NCBI RefSeq assembly: GCF_021462225.1
Contig: NC_061805.1
Coordinates: 31,637,958 to 31,701,957 of the forward strand
Source: Girardinichthys multiradiatus
Taxonomy: Eukaryota > Chordata > Actinopteri > Cyprinodontiformes > Goodeidae
Reading direction: 5' to 3'
DNA length: 64,000 nucleotides
Below, piece by piece: positions 1 through 10,856 of the stretch (position 1 is its first letter; each line of letters starts with the position of its first letter). A model generated the notes under the pieces. It saw only the letters and a list, made by a program, of their open reading frames with translations. It was not told the origin of the DNA and did not search any database. The position numbers were made by a program, and so were the translations under genes.

Positions 1-620
1 TGGCATCCCTGGTGTGTGTGTTGGACAGTGCCCCTCTTGGGGACTCCGAAACACGTGACACCTGGAGAGGTGTGATTGGGAGGAATAACCTCCCGAATCT
101 GAACCTGAATGCTGTTTTGTTATTGGACTTCTGTGCCAGTCACGGTTTGTCCATAATGAACACTGTGTTCAAGTATAAGGGAGTCCATCGCTTGGCACCA
201 GGATACCCTAGGCAGGAGGTCGATGATCGACTTTGTAGTCATGTTTTCAGACCTTCGGCTGCCAGTCTTGGACACATGGGTGAAGAGAGGGGCTGAGCTG
301 TCCACTGATCACCTGATGGTGAGTTGGATCTGCTGGAAGAGGAGGAAGCCAGACAGACTTGGCAGGCCCAAGCTTGTAGTAAGGGTCTGCTGGGAAATAA
401 TGCCGGAGCCTTTGACCAGGGATGTATTCAACTCTCACCTTCAGGAGAGCTTGACCAGATTCCAGGGGAGGTTGGAGACATAGAGTCCAAGTGGACTATG
501 TTCTTTGCCTCATTCTGCCACCTGCAGCTGTGGCCGTAAGGTCTGTGGTGTCTGTCACAGCAGCAATACCCGAACCCAGTGGTGGACACTGGCAGTAAAG
601 GATGCCATCGAAAGAGATGC
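1..620 (+). pseudogene. Decayed LINE endonuclease fragment
   Basis: Plus-strand frames switch around 220-330 but together give an apurinic-endonuclease-type LINE domain. Recognisable pieces are [29 protein letters not shown] and GEVGDIESKWTMF, in the order expected for a fish non-LTR retrotransposon. The fragment has no reverse transcriptase behind it and starts before the window. Frameshifts and internal stops show it is dead. The exact clade is not assigned. A fragment of a similar LINE, with the RT C-terminus, lies near 39.3-39.7 kb. Confidence 0.75.
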
Positions 621-1990
621 CATCCTATCATAAACAGTTCAACATTGTTTTTGCAGATTTTGCCTTGTTTCTGCACCGCTAGATAATTATATCTCTGTTA
701 TCAAACTACAAAAATGGCCAAACAGGTTGGAGTGGAGAGCTCTTTGACCTGGAGAGAGGTGGGGTGTGAAGTGCCTCAGTAGCATTTAAAGAGTTGACTC
801 AGACGCATCTCAGAACATGGGGTAAAAAAGGGGCTGATGGAGCTAGATTACAAGGAATTCAGACCAAAGTATTGCAGTTCCACTTTATATAGACCACAAA
901 TGAATGATGTAAGTGTGAAAAGTAAGGATATGATTCATGATGGAAGGGTACTAACCTCTGTATAAAACACCAGCCTCGGCAGTGCTTGTAGCATGGAGCT
1001 TGTCTGCCAACGGAAATTCTTGGCAACTATTGGCCTATAATGTTTAGGAGAAGAAAGAATGAGAAGCCATACTTTGTCAAGAGGCCATAATCTAGGTTCT
1101 CTCAGGTGCTGTGCCTAAATAACAATGGTACATGTGTAGCTGAGACTGAGTGGCGTGCCGTGTGGCAGGCTGTCAAGCTCACAAATGATAAAAAAACTTC
1201 ATGTTTCAGAAAAAGGGTAATCAGCTTCAAGTGATCAGTCCACAAGAGGAGACTCAGATTTTGTGTGCATGATTTCTTCTGATTTTATGTTCTAGCTGAA
1301 GTATTTCTCAGAGTACATTGCTAAAGACAAAAAAATGAATTTCCTTGGGGCACAAGGCACAGGATGGCAGACTAGGCAGCGTGTTTTCTTCTTTTCACTA
1401 CTCTGACTACCTGTTACCTTGACTCTGTAGTGAAAAACAGATCTATTTTCTCCAAAATTTATTTTTTAGAATAATATATATACTGTAGGCAAGATACTGA
1501 CCACTGAAAACTCCACATTACCCCAAGTCAAAAAATCCACCCCATTCCTTTGAGTGCTGTAAAAGCACTCAAAGTATTGTTATTCATTTGTTTTGATGCC
1601 ATTTTCATATGTCCAGAATATCTAAAAGTAAAAATCCAGTAGTTTTCCTTTGACTTTTAAATTGATAACAACCTATTGAAAACCTTGACTGCTTCTGTGC
1701 TTTGTCATTCTTACATCAAAGCATGGGATCATATTTGTGAATACAAAAACCTAATGACCAGTTAATATTTTGTTTTATCTTGACATCATTCTTATTGAGT
1801 TGATGATGCTGACACTACAATATGTATTTATCCATACATACTGTACTTGTACCAAGACAGTGGTTTTTCTCTGTGCACATTGTGACAAGCTCTGATAAAG
1901 TCTGACACAGTGTGCTGTCAGCAAAACCAAGACAGATCTTATAAAGTGGCAGCTCTCAAGGACAAAACTGCCAAGGCAGTTGTCCTGGGA
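621..1990. other. Stretch with no recognisable gene
   Basis: I see no convincing exon, RNA gene or full transposon here. Open frames are short and lack family similarity or splice context. It is moderately AT-rich and probably old repeat-derived sequence. Confidence 0.4.
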
Positions 1991-2006
1991 ATTTGAGCCA
2001 CTGGGC

Positions 2007-2008
<2 letters not shown>

Positions 2009-2060
<52 letters not shown>

Positions 2061-2350
2061 CCTGTCTTGGCATCACAGTGAGAACCATTTTCCCGATTTC
2101 ACCATCAAATTGAGGACCGTTTGTACCAAAGTGAGGACATTTTGCTGGTCCTCACGGCCTATTTTGCTAACGGTTAGGTTTAGGACTAAGGTGTGAATTG
2201 ACTTTAGGTTAAGGTTAGGGTTAGGCTTGCACTGGTAATGGCTAGGTTTAGGGTTATTGTCAGGGTTAGGGCATAGAAAGGGTTGAAGGGTGAAAATGAC
2301 TGAAAATCAATGGAAGTCAACACATGGTCCTCACTACATATAGCAAAACA

Positions 2351-2430
<80 letters not shown>
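2009..2430. repeat. GT microsatellites flanking a GTTAGGG-like teleost repeat
   Basis: Two long GT arrays (about 2009-2059 and 2354-2430) flank a roughly 290-bp unit. The unit contains several degenerate TTAGGGTTAGG-like blocks (about 2175-2275) and inverted GTGAGGAC / GTCCTCAC copies (about 2130-2155 and 2326-2334). This is a dispersed teleost repeat rather than a telomere: the TTAGG blocks are imperfect and separated by unrelated bases. Confidence 0.75.
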
Positions 2431-2432
<2 letters not shown>

Positions 2433-2719
2433 GGTGACCTGCCTTTTCTGAAATAAATGCCATGAGAGTCCTGAGATTACTGATGTTTCAAGTGTCTCAC
2501 CCCTGCATTTTAACCTGCTTTTGCCAACCATTTTTGGTTAAATGCCACAGCAGCAGTAATGAGGTGTGTGTTGAAATCTGATTATGATAAAGAATGTGGT
2601 TCATGTATAAGGAAAATTTAAAAGTGAGCATTTTACCAAAGTCCTGCTATATGGCAATTTGAATCTCTTGCACAGAATTGCTTTGAAAATGTTTCTTTTT
2701 GCATGCAGCCTCCTATATA

Positions 2720-4098
2720 TGGGTGCATCTCAATAAATTAGAATATCATAAGAATGTTAGTTTATGTCACTAATTCAATTTAAAATAATGAGAACCAGAT
2801 GTTATGCACATTTGTTACACATAATGATGTATTTCAAGTGTTTATTCTGCTAGAAACTAAAATCTCACCTTAGACGAATAGAAAGTATTTTTTCCACTGA
2901 AATAATGGTCTAGTGAATAGAATTTCCATGTACCGTCAGCATATACATTCAATTCTTGGTCAGAGCTCCTTTGTCAGTGTGGCATGGAGATTATGATGTG
3001 TGGCTCTGCTGAGGTGCTGAGGAAGTCCCTCATCTTATAATACACCATGCTCTGTGGGGTTTAAGTCAGGTCAGTTTGCCAATCAAGCCCAGTGATACTG
3101 CTGTCCTTAAAGATGGTATTAGTACGGTCGGCAGTGTGGGCAGGTGTAAAATGGAGTTTAGATGAAAATTCAGAATGAAAGACTCACCTTCACTGCCTCC
3201 ACCTTTCAATGACTCTTTTGTGCGTTTCCCGGCCTTCCAGTCAGCATCCTGTCCATCTGATTCTCCATCCAATCACCTTCCGACGCCTTGCTTTTAAAGG
3301 ACCTTCAGCTGTGTTCATCTTCGTTCGTCAGCTGAGCTCATCACTCCTCCACCCCACCTCCACCATTTTCCTTCACATCTACTCCTGGCTTCCTCGCTCC
3401 CTGGCCGCCAATCCACCACCAGTGTCGGATCAGGGGGAAGACATCTCTAAATCTAAGCCTTACAAATAATCATCTTAGCTCATGACATTCTCAGCATTCA
3501 TGTCTTCCTCCCAGGTCTGAGCCCAAAGAAATAACCATGTAATTTCACATCATTACAACTTTTCTAATTGCCATCCCTTTCTTTGTGAGTCTTTTCAGAT
3601 TGAATTTCCTGCTGGACAATAAAACTGGAATCTCTATAAGGCTTGCTAGTAGAGGGAAACAAAGTGCGCACAAGGTTTCTGGTAGACCACTGGTCTGACT
3701 TTGAACTTTATAAAACACAGTGGACCAACAACAGAAGATAACATGGCTCCCAGAATGAACACTGACAGTAAAAACTTCACACTGGACCTAAAGCTGCTTG
3801 GATACTGTGCCTTGTCACTCTCTTGCAGACTTTGGGACCTTGATTTCCAAATAAAATGCAAAATTTACTTTCATCTGATAAGAGAACTTTTATGCAAAAT
3901 AAAATTTTTCTAAGCAGCTGACTTTTGAGTTACCATTAGCTCTAAGCCGTAATTATATAAATTAACAGAGCTAAGCAATTAAAATAAAGTTTTTTGTTTT
4001 ACTTTAATCAATGATATTTCAATGAGTTTTTCTTTTTTAATTGAATTATTGAGATAAATGTACTTTTTGATGGTATTCTATTCACTGAGATGCACCTG
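2720..4098 (-). mobile_element. Tc1-like transposon relic, interrupted by a MITE
   Basis: The left end reads GGGTGCATCTCAATAAATTA and the right end (to 4098) is its degenerate inverse, with a TA dinucleotide outside each end. The interior is a minus-strand Tc1-type transposase relic; around 3,700 the minus strand encodes the piece VVGPLCFIK, also found in the better-preserved element at 28.5-30.1 kb. Homology breaks near 3,150 and resumes near 3,607, which marks an insertion listed separately. The transposase is broken by many stops and cannot be active. Confidence 0.75.
3160..3607. mobile_element. Putative MITE inserted in the Tc1 relic
   Basis: This roughly 445-bp insert disrupts the surrounding Tc1 relic. 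Its ends form an imperfect inverted repeat of about 22 bp (3165-3187 against 3585-3606; shared core GACTCAC / GTGAGTC). It has no convincing coding potential. The length, short inverted ends and lack of a transposase suggest a non-autonomous DNA element. I do not recognise the family, and the target duplication is not clear. Confidence 0.5.
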
Positions 4099-4159
4099 TA
4101 CAGTGTTAAAACACATGTAGCTCGATGCTGCATCAGTGATTTTTTTTGTCTGTCCACAG

Positions 4160-4337
4160 ATTTCTCCACAGGATTCAACCCCTTCACCGAAACCATCCTA
4201 CATGGACACATGACCAGCAGCAGCTGTCAGGCGGAAGACCACACAGGGACTGGCCAACAAACGATAACGAAATCCCCCTCCAAAACAATGACATTGCTGA
4301 CTTTCAACACGCTCCAGAAAAAAATACCTACTTGTAG
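4160..4337 (+). CDS. Orphan exon-like reading frame, possible 3'-terminal exon
   Basis: A T-rich tract and TGTCCACAG acceptor precede an open frame of about 59 codons ending at TAG (4335-4337). The encoded end is polar, with pieces such as HRDWPTNDNEIPL and HAPEKNTYL, which looks like a receptor or channel tail rather than a repeat. A second AG inside the frame (CTCCACAG) could also serve as acceptor. No partner exon is visible between 1 and 4,100, so the rest of the gene would lie left of the window. I do not recognise the protein. The sequence downstream to about 5.7 kb lacks obvious transposons and could be a long 3' UTR. Confidence 0.35.
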
Positions 4338-5735
4338 TTTTACTTTAAATCTTTATTTTTAAGAAATTTTGGGGATAAGGAAAACAAATACTACTAGGCT
4401 AGAAGCATGATTTCATATAAAAACAAAACCAAACACAAGCAAAAAAAAAAAAAAGAAACGCAAGCAACATGTTTCCAGTTATCTGTATCAGCATGAGTGA
4501 TTGCTGCTGCATGGCCTGTCTTTAACTACAAATACAGAGGGGGACACAGGGGTGGGTAAAAGGGGTGGGATGGGACAGGCATGCGATGTTCTTTCAATCA
4601 CTGGCCCGTTTTCTAAATTAACCAGGAATCTGTTTATCAGCCAGAGAAAAAAAGAGACCACAAACTCATATTACACTCTTCCACAACACACAGACCAGTT
4701 TTAATTCTCTTTCAGTGCTCTCTGAGCCTGCTAAAGCTCCTCTTACCACCCAAGAATATCAGTGTTGTACATAATATTGTATGCACTCAAATGCTCTATG
4801 TGACAGCGTGTTACATGTGTTGTTTATGTTCTCTAAGATCTCTATGCGATGCCACTGATGCTGCTTTCATGTACAAAAGAGATTCCTTCCAGTTTTTCTT
4901 GTTAGATCTGTTCTATCTGAGCCTATATATCAGTCTATATATCCTGAGGTCTTTGTGGGTACAAGAACATGCAAACATTATGTCGCTCAGCCTGTTTTAA
5001 TTTAGTTTATGCTCATTTTTCTGCATCTCTCACTTCCTTCCATTACTTAAACATGTCAGACTGCAGAGGGGAGGACTTCTCTCTCTTCCATCAGTTACTG
5101 TATTATGATTCTTTTCCATCTTTAGCAGGCAGTTTTAAAGCCTTCTCTTTGTGCATAAGGCAACGATTTAAGTGAAAGATTACCAGGAGACTAAACTCTA
5201 TCTTTTGTTTTGTCCACTCTAGTTTGTAATAAGTTGTCTCACCTCTGCAGTCACCCTCTCAAAGCACATGTAGCAGTCCTGTCCTCCTTCATGGGGAGGG
5301 GGAGGGTCCCACCTTATGCTCGCAGGTGCGTCCAGTAAATCCTGCAGTATTTGACCCCACCACACACACACACACACCGTGCCCTTACAGATCCCCCGTT
5401 CACCACCAGAAGATGTCACTAGATGAGGTAGCTTACACACTGGTAATGTAGCATTGGTCTGACTGGGCAGGCAGGGGAGCATCACGTCACAGGTCGAGGT
5501 CGTGTTGAGCTCTGATGTTTGTCCTTTTGATGGCTACTTGGAGTGTAGCAAAGGCAGTCAGTCACCGATCACTGTGATGAGAAACTGTAAAACTGACCCA
5601 TAACTGTGAGCCTGGCTCCCACTCGTCTCCAAGCATTTTGACAACATCCTTTGTTGTAATTATTCACTGTATTTCACCTTTATTTATGTAATATTCAGAA
5701 GAAGCAATAACTGCTAACAAAAAGAGTTATTTATG
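4338..5735. other. Non-repetitive stretch, possible 3' UTR of the orphan exon
   Basis: Apart from an A-run near 4441-4455 I see no clear transposon and no convincing exon. The composition is T-rich with short frames only. It would fit a long 3' UTR of the gene ending at 4337, but nothing in the sequence proves this. Confidence 0.3.
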
Positions 5736-5755
5736 TTTGTGTGTGTGCGTGTGTG

Positions 5756-5787
<32 letters not shown>

Positions 5788-5800
5788 CGTGTGTGTGTGT

Positions 5801-5834
<34 letters not shown>
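5736..5834. repeat. Compound GT/GA microsatellite
   Basis: An interrupted GT array with several GC interruptions runs directly into a GA array, then unique sequence. Confidence 0.9.
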
Positions 5835-5836
<2 letters not shown>

Positions 5837-8745
5837 AATGACAATTTTAAGATCACATGTCACGGTCTTCCTAAACTTGGGATTTTAGCGTGTTTAGCGC
5901 AGTTTTATAGTATTCAGATATTATGTCAGTAGTTTATGGTCCCACATTTGAATATGTTGCTTCATATAATCGATCACAAAACAATGTTTATGTTGGTGTG
6001 ACTTCATATCATAAATCCAGTGACGGTTTTTGCATAAATGGCATAAAATAGACGAAAAATTGCACAAATCAGAGAATATGTGGTCAATGTAGAATAATTC
6101 TTGTTTAATCCGACTTTGTAGTTTCATTTTCTACCTTGTCTCAATCTGTGGTGGTTCTTATTGCAAAAGAATTAAGCATTATAAATGCTCTTTTTATGTT
6201 GCACATATAGATTGAAATATCATAAATCTACAACTCTGTTTTAAATGATTTCTATTCAGTGCAGAATTATTCAGTTTAGGTTCAACAGCCAAAGTTTTTT
6301 AATATTTTGAATAAATGATGAAAACATGTGGTACAGATTCTTTAAATAAGAGTAAAATACGAATAGCTGAGCTGTTTACAACTCAGACACCAACTTCATC
6401 ATCTTAAGCCTCCTGCATTGTATGGCTGGTTTTTTTTTCGTACAATTTTACACTCTGATAACATAACGGGCCACACTCTCTCTATTGACATGTCAAAAAA
6501 GCAAAAACCGCCGCTGCATGAATCTCATCTGCAAAGACCTTAGTGTTTGATTTTGTTTTTCATTGGAAAATTTAGGTGTTTTCAAGCAGTTTTTAAACCT
6601 TAAAGACATTCATGTGCATTTCAACATCCTGTTGTGTGAGTTTGTTTTTGCATGTGTTTCTGGGTACCTCATCTATCCCAGACATGTTAAAGTTAGGGAG
6701 TTATACTGCAAATATTCAAAGACTATATACTACTATTTTCTAAATTTCTTTTAAAGGTTGATTTACCTCAATATGTGTGCACCATCTCACATGATACAAA
6801 TGATCAACATGCATTTCATTCATATGTCATGCTCACCACTGAATTCTTTATCAGACAATAATATGTAAACCACAGAAATGTCGCAATAAGCATCCATCTG
6901 TAAGTGTTTAGTAGGCTCTACAGCCAGAAATGATGAATGTAAAGTGGTGATATTACTGTGAATCCTGTTATGTGTTGGCCCTGTATTCCAGTAGATATTA
7001 GGGTGTTCACGCTGATGTTTAAAACTCAGTATCTGCTCATCATACATTTGACTTCAACCTCCCTTCATTGCAAACATATATAGACAGTTTATAAAATGGA
7101 AAGCCTTGACTAGTATTTACAATTATTTCTTTGTTAAATGATATTTATATTTTATTATCTTATTTAATACCTATAAAGTAAGATTGTCCATTTAAATTTT
7201 ACAGAAATAAAAGAAGTACCCCATATGTCACAGCATACAATTTACACCATATGACTTAACACCTTTATTTTGGTTACATTGCATAATATTTTAAATGCTT
7301 TGATAAATATATCAATGAAATGAATCCTGAAATGAGTTATATAGATGAGCTCATATTATATTGGTATATTTTCCCATTATATTTTTGTTGGAAATGTTAT
7401 ATGCTTATTCTTTCATTTATTTATTTATTTATTTTTGTTTCTGTTTTTTTATTTATATCTTACAAACATTTGTTTCTGGTTTTGTGGGCTAGAGTGCCAC
7501 AGTCCATGAAATAAATATTTTGTTGATACATAAATAAATATTTATGTATTTGATAATTTAATGATCATTATATTAAATAAATAAAATAAGCAAAACTTTA
7601 TAAAAATATTAATGTCTAAATAAATAATTAAATATATAAATAATTTATCAAAGCTTTAATTCATAATGTGTTTTAATATATTTGTTTTTGTCCATAATTA
7701 ATTATTCATGATTGTACATAAAATATGTAAACCATAACATTTGATTGGGCAATCAAATAAGGACTATAAAATAATTAAAAGAAAAATAATTTATTTTTTG
7801 TTCTTTTGAAATACAATCCATGCAAATGTCAACGAATTATTTTTACATTTTCTAAGCACTTTAGTGTTTCATAAATAACTGAAACATTAAAATATTTTTA
7901 AAAAAAAATTTATTATCACATATTTAAATATTTATTTTACAAAATATTTATGCATTGAATGTGGCACCTTTGGCTTTCCATATTGCTGCAATGCCTTCAT
8001 TTGAACAGAGCAGATGGAAACAAGAAGAGCAGAATAATATATGTGTCTTCAAGAGATAATTCTCTAAAATCAAGCAGATGTAAGTAATTCTTATGTTCAC
8101 ATCAGTTTTTTCAGGATTTATTTTACCGTAATGTGTGAAGTTTAAAAGCCTATTTTTGTCCTTTTTAAGACTTTATTTATATATTTAATGTTTTCTAAAA
8201 AGGTGTTTCATCCCTTAAGCTTACATGCTTGGGTTGTTTTTACAAGCTGATTCATTTTATGAATCCTCTGCTGATGTCAGGGTTAGTGCTACAGGGATCC
8301 GATTAATGGGAAAAACACAATGAGGGGTTGCAATCTCAAACAAGATGGAATTTCTTGAGGAATTTGGTGGCTTCGAGATGACAAGCATTTTTCCTCAACA
8401 CAATCCAGCCCTGATTGTTTTTTTGGTTCTTTTACCCTCACCAAATATAAGACTGAGCCAAATCTGAGGCTTCCACATGTTGACGGACTGAATGTGGTCA
8501 GAAAGGTGTCCGAGCAGGAGGCGCTGTGGTTACAACAGCGAGGTGAAGACCTGGAAAGACCCTCACTAAAGGACTGCCAAAAACGATCATGCACCAAGTT
8601 CATGCAAAAATATTAACTCCTGCAAAAACTAGAGAACATATGTATATTCCTTTAGAATGGATTGAAGACATTAACGCAATAGCATATTACTCAATACTAA
8701 GGAATGCAACTACGCACATGCACAAAAAATGTTTTTAACATAAAA
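5835..8745. other. AT-rich stretch without recognisable genes
   Basis: I find no convincing exon. About 7,130-7,960 is extremely AT-rich with many TTTAT, ATAAAT and AAATA runs, and frames there are AT-driven. The block around 8,290-8,600 is less AT-rich, but neither strand gave a recognisable protein. Confidence 0.4.
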
Positions 8746-8795
8746 AGGCTATATATATATGAAATATATAAATATATATATATATATATATTTAC
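8746..8795. repeat. TA microsatellite
   Basis: Short alternating TA run with small interruptions. Confidence 0.85.
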
Positions 8796-9165
8796 TTAGA
8801 ATGCTATGCACCCTTATTTGTCAACTGGGATTTCTATTATGTTATGGATGTACTTTTAGCATCATACAGCTGTAGCTACCAAGAGATTGTTGAGTTTTGG
8901 GTATTGCCTGCCACCTGGGGATAAATGGGGGTCTTATGGGTGTTTTGATTAGTTTTGTTTTCTTTTTCTTATTGTCATAGAGAGTCAGACATGTATTTAA
9001 AAAAAATACATGTGAAAACCTTTTAACCCAATCAAAGACTGAGGGCATCAATTTATAATTTACTCTGTACACCAGCTCAACATTTACAAAATTAATAAAG
9101 AAATGAAATGTCTTTGCGTATAGTGTCTATACTTTCGTGAGAGGCACTCATTCATAGCTCACAGA

Positions 9166-9335
9166 CGCACACGCACACACACACACACACACACACACCT
9201 ATTTGCAGATCAGTAAACAATTTGTGGTTAAGTGCCTTGCTCATTAGCATGTTGACATTTGGGAGAGGAGGAAACTGGAATTGAACACACAACTTTCTGA
9301 TTGCCAGATGATTGGTTGCCCTTTAGATTGCTAAA
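9166..9335 (-). repeat. CA microsatellite plus tRNA-derived SINE fragment
   Basis: A CA run at about 9166-9198 is followed by a decayed SINE-like fragment (about 9225-9335). Read on the minus strand it carries a B-box-like TGTTCAATTCC and ends in GCAAGGCACTTAACC, a common ending of teleost tRNA-derived SINEs. A better copy occurs at about 48.2-48.3 kb. Confidence 0.5.
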
Positions 9336-10490
9336 ATAGGTATTTGGAGATCTACAGTAAAATTCCTTTGAATGTTCAAGACTAAAAGTCTCAACATTTT
9401 CAAATGTTACACATATCTACAAAGAGAATAGGAAATATCAGGCAAACACAACAGTGAGGAATTAAGAAAACATGTCATTACTTTGGCCTTTTAAAAAAAA
9501 ATTTAATTGACTGGAAAGCAAAGGTTATGTGGTCTGAAGGGTCTTGATGTAAACTCCCAGAGTCAAAGGCAAATATGAGTAGCCAGAGATGAAAAGATTA
9601 ACCCATTGTTCCTAGCGCTGACTGCTTCATGTTTATTAATTTTTTTATCTTATAGGATACGTGGATGACAAAGCCAAGATGGTTAAGCAGTGGTTAAGCA
9701 GACGGATGTACACTATACATTCATAATTACAGAGTGATATCCACAATTATCCACAAAAAAATAAAGTAGAAGTTTGACAGAAGTAAACATTGGGACATAG
9801 CATAAGTGTGTTGTTTGCTTTTATTACTCATAGCCAGGTAATGTGCTTGGTCTTATTTTAGAAATTAAATATTAATATGACTTTGACTCATTTCACATAG
9901 TCTTTCAGTTTAAAGTAAAGGCATAATTCAACACTTTGCAATGTACTGTAGGTTAAATAAAATGAATCCTGTCATGCATGACCTCTCCCAGCATTTTTTC
10001 TAACTTGTTTCCTGATTGCAATAATCTTTTGGAAATGAAAAAATAACTACAATTATATATATATTTTTTATGTACTTTTCAAAGAGATTTTTTTATGTTT
10101 GTGTAGGTGACACACTGGAGTCCAATATGGCTTTTAGTCAAATATAACATCAACTCCCACATCCCCTGTTGTGTCCACAGTGCATGAAATGGTTAATATT
10201 TCACGATTAATGTTCCCTGGCATATGATTGCAAAGAATTTAGAGATGTTATTACCACGACTGAACTGGTGAAATATAATGATAACCTGAAACATCTGAAA
10301 ATAAAATAGAATTTTCTGTTTTCAGAGATTTTCATTTTGAATTACACTCACAGAAAACAGATGTTAAACACAATCATTTGACACCAGGTATATTGACATT
10401 TTGCACAGAATCCCAGACGTGTGAGTGTGTGTGTGTTTGAACAGAGCTTGTGTAACATGATGCAACTCTCTGCATCGACTGCACATGCAT
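9336..10490. other. Intergenic stretch upstream of the 4E-BP gene
   Basis: No exon or intact transposon is recognised. Frames are short, and a short GT run lies near 10420-10436. Confidence 0.4.
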
Positions 10491-10496
10491 GATTTG

Positions 10497-10510
10497 CCAG
10501 TAGAGGGCGC
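10497..10510 (+). promoter_or_regulatory. CTCF core motif match
   Basis: CCAGTAGAGGGCGC matches the vertebrate CTCF core consensus CCASYAGRKGGCRS at all 14 positions. It lies about 350 bp upstream of the 4E-BP start codon, between the repeat-rich left arm and the gene. Occupancy cannot be judged from sequence. Confidence 0.5.
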
Positions 10511-10856
10511 AATATGTCAATTCTATCTATTATTTTCAGCAGCCAGTACTCCTGCAGACTGTCTGTCTGTCAGTGTGTTGATGTGTGCATGTGGAAGCAA
10601 AGTGTGCTGAGAGCTTTGTAACAAAGATCGTCGACACTTTAAGTGTGTGTGAGATAGGGCGCATGTTGGGATGTGAGGAATTCAGACTTGCACTAATAAA
10701 AAGGAGATATTTATTTTTATTTAGTAGAAAGGAGCCATTCTGTAGAGCCAAAGCAGCTTCTGCCACTTTCCCTGGCTTTGTTCTGCCAAACCCAGGCTTT
10801 TTGGCTGGTTCATGTCACTTAGTTAGCTAGTTTGAGTTCATTACAGTTGAGCAAAG

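Noticed and set aside
2150..2280. Interstitial telomere array
   Set aside because: The TTAGGG-like blocks are few, imperfect and separated by other bases; they fit a dispersed teleost repeat flanked by GT arrays.
8289..8603. 104-codon minus frame as a gene
   Set aside because: No family resemblance, no splice or promoter context, and the opposite strand is about as open over part of it.
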